Shown here: one piece after another, positions 59,826-64,000 of the stretch
How the letters are laid out: each line of letters begins with the position of its first letter
Position numbering within the stretch: position 1 is the first letter of the stretch
Origin: Bradyrhizobium sp. CCGB01
GTDB taxonomy: Bacteria > Pseudomonadota > Alphaproteobacteria > Rhizobiales > Xanthobacteraceae
Assembly: GCF_024199795.1 (NCBI RefSeq)
Contig: NZ_JANADK010000001.1
Span: 4,650,001-4,714,000, forward strand
DNA length: 64,000 bases
Direction: 5' to 3'
Notes under the pieces: generated by a model
Told to the model about the DNA's origin: nothing
The model's database searches: none
The model's input: only the letters and a program-made list of their open reading frames with translations
Position numbers and translations under genes: made by a program

Positions 59826-60851
59826 ATGGTTTCCGACCGCGCACGCGCCGAGAGGCTGTTGTCGCGCCGCCGTATTGGGCGAGCGGAGACGATACTGCTG
59901 TCTTTGGCCGCCGTCGCGCTGGCATTGGGGGCTGCTGCCTGGGTGGCGGACATGGGTGATTCGACCCCGCTGGTCACCGCCGCATTGCCGCCGGCCAACA
60001 CCCCGTCCTTCGAAGACCGTTTCGCTTCGGCATCCAGCAACCCGCCCACCCGCGAACTCGGCCTGCGCACGATGGAGCGTTCGGCCGTGAGTGCCGTCCA
60101 GCTCAAGCTGCGCGACGCCAAGGCGATGCTGGCCCAGAAGCTCCAGGGCGACGAGTGGCGCTCGACCCTGACCGATGATGACCGGCACGTGGTGGACGAG
60201 ACCAGGCCCGCCACCCAGCGCGCCGACGCCGTTCCGATGCCGCGCTCGCGCCCGACGCAGGCGGACCTCTCCGCCCAGATCGCGTCCAGCCAGGCCTATG
60301 CCGAGACCAATCCCAGGGTCGACAACCGCAACTTCTTCGAGAAGTTCACCGACAAGATCAAACTGGCCTCGCTGACGCCCGACAGCGGCCTGTTCACCGC
60401 CAAGGCGCCCGATCTTGCCGCGCTCGGCTACGATTCACGCACGGCGGTCTACGACATCAAGGCCAAGGCCCTATACCTGCCGAGCGGCGTCGCGCTGGAA
60501 GCCCATTCGGGCATGGGTGCGCTGATGGACGATCCGGATCATGTCGACCAGCGCATGGTCGGCGCGACCCCGCCCGCCACCTACGACCTGAAGCCGCGCG
60601 AAAAACTGTTCCACGGCATCCGCGCGCTGCGCCTGACGCCCACCGATGGCACCAGTGCGCTGGGCCGCGTCGGCCTTCTCACCCACAGCTACATGCTCGG
60701 ACCGCGCGGCGATTCCAACGGCTGCGTCTCGATCAAGGATTATGATCGTTTCCTCAAGGCCTGGGACAATGGCGAGTTCAATCGCCTCGTCGTCGTGCCG
60801 AGCCTGAGCGGATCGGCGATTGCCGCGCAACGCGCGAGCACCGACTCCTGA
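59826..60851 (+). CDS. DUF2778 (Tlde1-like L,D-transpeptidase fold) protein with N-terminal membrane anchor
   Basis: 341 residues: a basic N-terminus, a transmembrane anchor (24-41), a disordered linker with Pro-rich sections (about 45-160) and a DUF2778 domain (about 205-330) with GLLTHSYMLGPRGDSNGCVS: His287 and Cys300 in H-x12-C arrangement are the expected catalytic pair. DUF2778 includes Tlde1, a type VI secretion L,D-transpeptidase-exchange toxin, but most Bradyrhizobium members are stand-alone and may act on the producer's own peptidoglycan. ATG at 59826 has GGGG five bases upstream. No T6SS genes in the window. Confidence 0.85.
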   Translation: MVSDRARAERLLSRRRIGRAETILLSLAAVALALGAAAWVADMGDSTPLVTAALPPANTPSFEDRFASASSNPPTRELGLRTMERSAVSAVQLKLRDAKAMLAQKLQGDEWRSTLTDDDRHVVDETRPATQRADAVPMPRSRPTQADLSAQIASSQAYAETNPRVDNRNFFEKFTDKIKLASLTPDSGLFTAKAPDLAALGYDSRTAVYDIKAKALYLPSGVALEAHSGMGALMDDPDHVDQRMVGATPPATYDLKPREKLFHGIRALRLTPTDGTSALGRVGLLTHSYMLGPRGDSNGCVSIKDYDRFLKAWDNGEFNRLVVVPSLSGSAIAAQRASTDS

Positions 60852-60931
60852 TACTCGATATCCGAGGTTTGCCTGCTGCGGCGGGGCTGCCGTTTTCCCT
60901 TCGTTAAGCCGTCATCGTCCAGAAGCAGCCC

Positions 60932-61189
60932 ATGAGTGATCCCCAGAGTTCCGAGACCCCGCTGCGTACCACGTTCAAGATCAAGTTGAATGGCGACACG
61001 CTGGCGATTGCGACCGTCGGCCAAGCCTATCAATTCCTCACCAACTTCAAATCGGTCGAGTGGATGGAATTCCGCTCGCTGCATGAAGACGCGGTCGCGG
61101 CGCTCGAAGGCGCCGCCGACAACGGCATGCTTGCGGTGCAGGCGACCAACGCCGTGCGCGCGCTGTTCGTCAGTGCCAAGCTGCTTTGA
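60932..61189 (+). CDS. DUF982 family protein (85 aa)
   Basis: Product MSDPQSSETPLRTTFKIKLN, then TVGQAYQFLTNFKSVEWMEF and NAVRALFVSAKLL. The layout of a short N-terminal stretch, hydrophobic beta-strand, VGQAYQFL helix, W-x-EF/L and C-terminal helix fits DUF982, a small rhizobial family of unknown function often found in numbers on plasmids and chromosomes. Cytosolic. It lies 80 bases after the DUF2778 gene and 104 bases before the SMI1/KNR4 gene, all on the same strand. Confidence 0.8.
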   Translation: MSDPQSSETPLRTTFKIKLNGDTLAIATVGQAYQFLTNFKSVEWMEFRSLHEDAVAALEGAADNGMLAVQATNAVRALFVSAKLL

Positions 61190-61293
61190 GCAGTCCCGCG
61201 CTTCGTATCCCGTTCCCGATCCTCATTGCTCGAACCCGTCTCGATGTGGCCGCGACGAAGGCATGGCGCGCGTTCGCGTCGAGGAGAGGGCCT

Positions 61294-61797
61294 ATGGACA
61301 TCGCAAAATTCATCGCAGGCGTTGATCGCGCCGGCACGAAGCAACCGACTGAAGCCGCGCTCGAGGCGTTCGAGACATCCATCGGCTGCCGATTGCCGGA
61401 TGACTATCGCCGGTTCGTGCTGGCCTGCGCCGGCGGCTATCATCAGGGCTCGGCCGAGTTCAACTGGCCGCAAGGGCACTGGGCCGGGGCAATGCAGGAG
61501 GTGCTGGGATTGCGGAGCGACGTCTGCGCGCTGGTCCAAACGCGCAAGACACCGCAATGGCCGACCGTCGATGAGCTCCTGTGGATCATGAGCGACCACG
61601 GTGGCAATCCGATCTGCATGACGATCGAGAAGGCGCACTTCGGCAAGATCTGGTTCATCGATCACGAGGTCGCCGAATACGAGAAGCCCTGGACGCTCGC
61701 TGAAGCGATGTCGGACCAATGGGGCTACGTCCTGCCGCTCGCGCCGACGTTCAGCGATTTCATGGCCGGACTCTACGAGGAAGCCGCGGCCGCGTGA
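61294..61797 (+). CDS. SMI1/KNR4 family protein
   Basis: 167 residues from the ATG at 61294 (GAGGAGAGG upstream). SMI1/KNR4 fold pattern: FETSIGCRLPDDYRRFVLAC, AGGYHQGSAEFNWPQGHWAG, NPICMTIEKAHFGKIWFIDH and GYVLPLAPTFSDFMAGLYEE. In bacteria such proteins are common immunity proteins in polymorphic toxin loci and also regulators. Here the upstream DUF2778 protein resembles a peptidoglycan toxin, but most SMI1 immunity proteins guard against cytosolic nucleases and this one has no signal peptide, so a toxin-immunity pair is a guess. Confidence 0.8.
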   Translation: MDIAKFIAGVDRAGTKQPTEAALEAFETSIGCRLPDDYRRFVLACAGGYHQGSAEFNWPQGHWAGAMQEVLGLRSDVCALVQTRKTPQWPTVDELLWIMSDHGGNPICMTIEKAHFGKIWFIDHEVAEYEKPWTLAEAMSDQWGYVLPLAPTFSDFMAGLYEEAAAA

Positions 61798-61999
61798 GGC
61801 GGGGGCGTGCCCACGCTACGTCAATGTGAGCCGCAAGGCCCGCGCGAAGCGCGGCTCCATGACGGGTGCCGGTCACGCTTTTGGCAGGTCGTCCCTCCTT
61901 TATCATGGCTTGAACTGAGTGGCAGGAACGGGCAAACGGTCCGGGAAGACCGTGGCCCAGCCAACTATTTCAAGCCTTGATTTAGGGAGAGACCCCATC

Positions 62000-63091
62000 A
62001 TGAAACGCCGTACATTCCTCAAGGGCGGTGCCGTCGCCGGTGCGACGACGCTAGTTGCCGCACCCGCGATCGCGCAGAGTGCGCCCGAGATCAAATGGCG
62101 CCTGACGTCGAGCTTCCCGAAGTCGCTCGACACCATCTACGGCACGGCGCAGACCTTTGCGAAATACGTCGCCGAGGCCACCGACAACAAATTCCAGATC
62201 CAGACCTTTGCGGCCGGCGAGCTCGTTCCCGGCCTCCAGGCGCTCGATGCCGTCAGCGTCGCCTCCGTCGAGATGGCGCAGACGCCGCTCTATTTCTACA
62301 TCGGCAAGGAGCCGGCGCTGGCCTACGCCACCGGCGCGCCGTTCGGCATGAACCACCGCCACCAGGAATCCTGGTGGTATTTCGGCGGCGGCGCAGAGCT
62401 GACCAACGAGGCGCTGAAACCCTTCAAGACGCACGCCATCCTCTGCGGCAATTCCGGCACCCAGATGGGCGGCTGGTTCCGCAAGGAGATCAAGACCGTC
62501 GACGATCTCAAAGGCCTCAAATTCCGCATCGCCGGCATGGGCGGCCATGTGCTGGCCAGGCTCGGCATCGTGCCGCAGCAGCTCGCCGGCGGCGACGTCT
62601 ATGCGGCGCTGGAGAAGGGCTCGATCGACGCCGCCGAATTCGTCGGTCCCTATGACGACGAGAAACTCGGCTTCCAGAAGGTCGCAAAGTACTACTACTT
62701 CCCGGGCTGGTGGGAAGGCGGCGCCATGCTGCACATGATCGTCAATGACGAGAAATGGGCTTCGCTGCCCAAGCAGTATCAGGCGATCGTCAACCAGGCC
62801 GCGTCCGCAGCCGGCGCCTGGATGCTCGAGAAATACGACAGCGTGAATCCGGCGGCGCTGAAGCGGTTGATCGCGAACGGCGCGGAGCTGAAGGCGTTCC
62901 CGCAGCCGGTGCTGGAGGCCTGCTACAACGCGACCCAGGAGCATCTGAACGAGCTCGCCGCCAAGAGCGACCTGTTCAAGCGGACCAAGGAGAGCCACGA
63001 CGCCTATATGAAGGAGCTGCTGTTCTACACGCAGATCGCGGAAAACTTCTACGACAACTATCTGCTCAGCAAGATGCGCAACAAGAGCTGA
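62000..63091 (+). CDS. TRAP transporter substrate-binding protein (DctP family)
   Basis: 363 residues with a Tat signal (MKRRTFLKGGAVAGATTLVA, cut near AIAQ). DctP/TAXI-like motifs: IKWRLTSSFPKSLDTIYGTA, FQIQTFAAGELVPGLQALDA, KGLKFRIAGMGGHVLARLGI, GGDVYAALEKGSIDAAEFVG. Such Tat-exported proteins bind alpha-keto acids or related carboxylates (TakP group). The ATG at 62000 has GGGAGAGA upstream. No DctQ/DctM membrane gene follows; instead a palindromic repeat and an ABC ATPase on the other strand, so it is an orphan binding protein or its membrane genes lie elsewhere. Confidence 0.9.
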   Translation: MKRRTFLKGGAVAGATTLVAAPAIAQSAPEIKWRLTSSFPKSLDTIYGTAQTFAKYVAEATDNKFQIQTFAAGELVPGLQALDAVSVASVEMAQTPLYFYIGKEPALAYATGAPFGMNHRHQESWWYFGGGAELTNEALKPFKTHAILCGNSGTQMGGWFRKEIKTVDDLKGLKFRIAGMGGHVLARLGIVPQQLAGGDVYAALEKGSIDAAEFVGPYDDEKLGFQKVAKYYYFPGWWEGGAMLHMIVNDEKWASLPKQYQAIVNQAASAAGAWMLEKYDSVNPAALKRLIANGAELKAFPQPVLEACYNATQEHLNELAAKSDLFKRTKESHDAYMKELLFYTQIAENFYDNYLLSKMRNKS

Positions 63092-63130
63092 TCGTGAGGG
63101 GGCGCGGTGGTTACGCCGCGCCCAGCTCTC

Positions 63131-63220
63131 GTAGGGTGGGCAAAGGCGCACTTGCGCCGTGCCCACGTCCTTCCGCATTACTTGCAGTGGTGGGCACGCT
63201 TGCGCTTTGCCCACCCTACG
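63131..63220. repeat. GTAGGGTGGGCAAAGGCG-type palindromic repeat, copy 2
   Basis: Begins GTAGGGTGGGCAAAGGCG and ends TTGCCCACCCTAC, a nearly complete inverted repeat. Same core segments as copy 1 (14684-14773), different spacer. It separates the TRAP binding gene from the convergent ABC ATPase gene. Confidence 0.85.
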
Positions 63221-63237
63221 AGGTCCGAGCAAGCGGC

Positions 63238-64000
63238 CTACGCCGCGCCCAAACCCAGCTTCGCATAGATCCGCCGCGCATAGGCGCCGAACGCGTCCGT
63301 CGTCTTCAGCGGAAGGTCGCGCGGGAAGGGCAGGTCGATCGGGAAATAGTCGGCCATCTTCGCAGGCCCCGCCGTCAGAACGGCGCAATGCGAGGACAGG
63401 AACACGGCCTCCTGGATCGAGTGCGTGACGAAGATGATGGTCTTGCCGCTCTCGCGCCAGATCCGTAGCATCTCCAGGTTCATCTGCTCGCGCGTCAGCG
63501 CGTCCAGCGCTCCGAACGGCTCGTCCATCAGGATCAGCTTTGGATCGTGAATGAAGGCGCGCGCGATCGCGGTGCGCTGCTGCATGCCGCCGGAGAGTTG
63601 CTGCGGATACTTTTGCTCGAAGCCGGCAAGGCCGACGAGGTTGAGCAGATCGCGCGCCCGCTCGCGCGCGGCCTTGATCGGCAGGCCCACGATCTCGGCC
63701 GGCAGCAGCACGTTGTCCAGGATGGTGCGCCACTTCAGCAGCAAGGCCTGCTGGAACACCATGCCGATATCGCGGCTCGGATCGAACGGACTTTTGGCGT
63801 TGCCGATTCTGACCGTGCCGCCGTCGGCGCCGTGCAGGCCGGCCAGAATCTTCATCACCGTGGTCTTGCCGCAGCCGGAGGGGCCGACCAGCGAGACCAG
63901 CTCACCTTCCTGCACGTCCATGGTGACGTCGGAGACCGCCAGGAATTCGGCGCCGCCGCTGCGATAGACCTTGCGGACGCCGCCGAGGCTGATGAAGGGC
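63238..64000 (-). CDS. ABC transporter ATPase, nitrate/sulfonate/taurine type (5' end outside window)
   Basis: The gene reads leftward and continues past base 64000; the visible part is at least 254 codons. Motifs: SLVGPSGCGKTTVMKILAGL (Walker A), QQLSGGMQQRTAIARAFI (signature), LILMDEPFGALDALTREQMN (Walker B), VTHSIQEAVFLSSH (H-loop). These fit SsuB/TauB/NrtD-type importers for sulfonates, nitrate or similar compounds. Codons before the inner ATG (MDVQEGELV) are also coding (FISLGGVRKVYRSGGAEF), so the true start is upstream. The permease and binding protein should lie beyond the window. Confidence 0.9.
   Translation of the reverse strand, partial: PFISLGGVRKVYRSGGAEFLAVSDVTMDVQEGELVSLVGPSGCGKTTVMKILAGLHGADGGTVRIGNAKSPFDPSRDIGMVFQQALLLKWRTILDNVLLPAEIVGLPIKAARERARDLLNLVGLAGFEQKYPQQLSGGMQQRTAIARAFIHDPKLILMDEPFGALDALTREQMNLEMLRIWRESGKTIIFVTHSIQEAVFLSSHCAVLTAGPAKMADYFPIDLPFPRDLPLKTTDAFGAYARRIYAKLGLGAA

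Noticed and set aside
61798..61999. GC-rich imperfect palindrome GGCCCGCGCGAAGCGCGGCTCC before the TRAP binding gene
   Set aside because: Too short and too ordinary for GC-rich DNA to call a repeat or terminator; no T-tract.
62051..63733. 560-codon frame antisense to the TRAP binding gene and crossing the repeat and ABC ATPase
   Set aside because: Spans three unrelated elements, so it cannot be one gene.
1..64000. CRISPR arrays, tRNA or rRNA genes, insertion sequences
   Set aside because: No regularly spaced direct repeats, no clover-leaf or rRNA-like segment and no transposase-like protein were seen.

Overview
The window looks like chromosomal DNA of a high-GC alphaproteobacterium, most likely Bradyrhizobium or a close relative. 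Reasons: strong G/C bias at third codon positions, a eukaryote-type glutamine synthetase II (glnII) divergent from a DUF2735 gene, DUF982, DUF2336, DUF2161 and CreA proteins, an Omp31-type porin, and several palindromic intergenic repeats of the sort scattered through Bradyrhizobium genomes. No rRNA, tRNA, CRISPR array, transposase or integrase gene was seen. All functional calls rest on motif and family recognition by eye; no database search was run.

Layout. 0-11 kb: malic enzyme (maeB), DoxX, a double-barrel porin, a polysaccharide deacetylase/DHFR-like pair, a periplasmic glutathione peroxidase, a large L,D-transpeptidase, CreA and small secreted proteins. 11-15 kb: a MocR regulator divergent from a flavin-binding PNPOx-like protein, then an ArgE/DapE deacylase. 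14.9-17.8 kb: a tryptophan-to-anthranilate operon (kynB-kynA-kynU). 17.9-23.5 kb: a run of mostly unrelated housekeeping and hypothetical genes. 23.5-25.4 kb: DUF2735 and glnII with a sigma-54 promoter and a strong terminator. 25.5-29.5 kb: two paralogous proteins, each made of two GrlR-like units, around a signal-less ModA-like protein, a Sel1 protein and small hypotheticals.

29.7-41.3 kb is the most unusual part. It is a one-strand block with visibly less GC-biased codons: three TPR proteins, a 72-residue Tat-signal protein, a DUF4331-SRPBCC fusion, a RoxA-like di-haem cytochrome c, a 21-codon ORF, an arylsulfatase and a DUF1254/DUF1214 protein. Two FNR/FixK-type boxes (37031-37044 and 41301-41314) stand upstream of its two probable transcripts, which suggests oxygen-responsive control of an undescribed periplasmic oxidative/hydrolytic pathway.

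41.7-49.7 kb: a zinc-less MDR oxidoreductase, an ABC-F ATPase, a glycerophosphodiester phosphodiesterase, an MBL hydrolase, a PsiF-repeat protein, a cupin, an HSL-type esterase and a nitroreductase. 49.7-52.3 kb: a probable c-di-GMP operon (DUF2336, PilZ, HD-GYP). 52.6-56.3 kb: an AraC regulator, an FMN reductase and a chemoreceptor. 56.4-59.3 kb: a TetR-controlled divergent catabolic locus (2-keto-4-pentenoate hydratase; 4-OT-like tautomerase and enoyl-CoA hydratase) with two operators that overlap a promoter. 59.3-64 kb: DUF1810, a DUF2778 (Tlde1-like) protein, DUF982, SMI1/KNR4, a Tat-exported TRAP binding protein and a truncated SsuB/TauB-type ABC ATPase that runs off the window.
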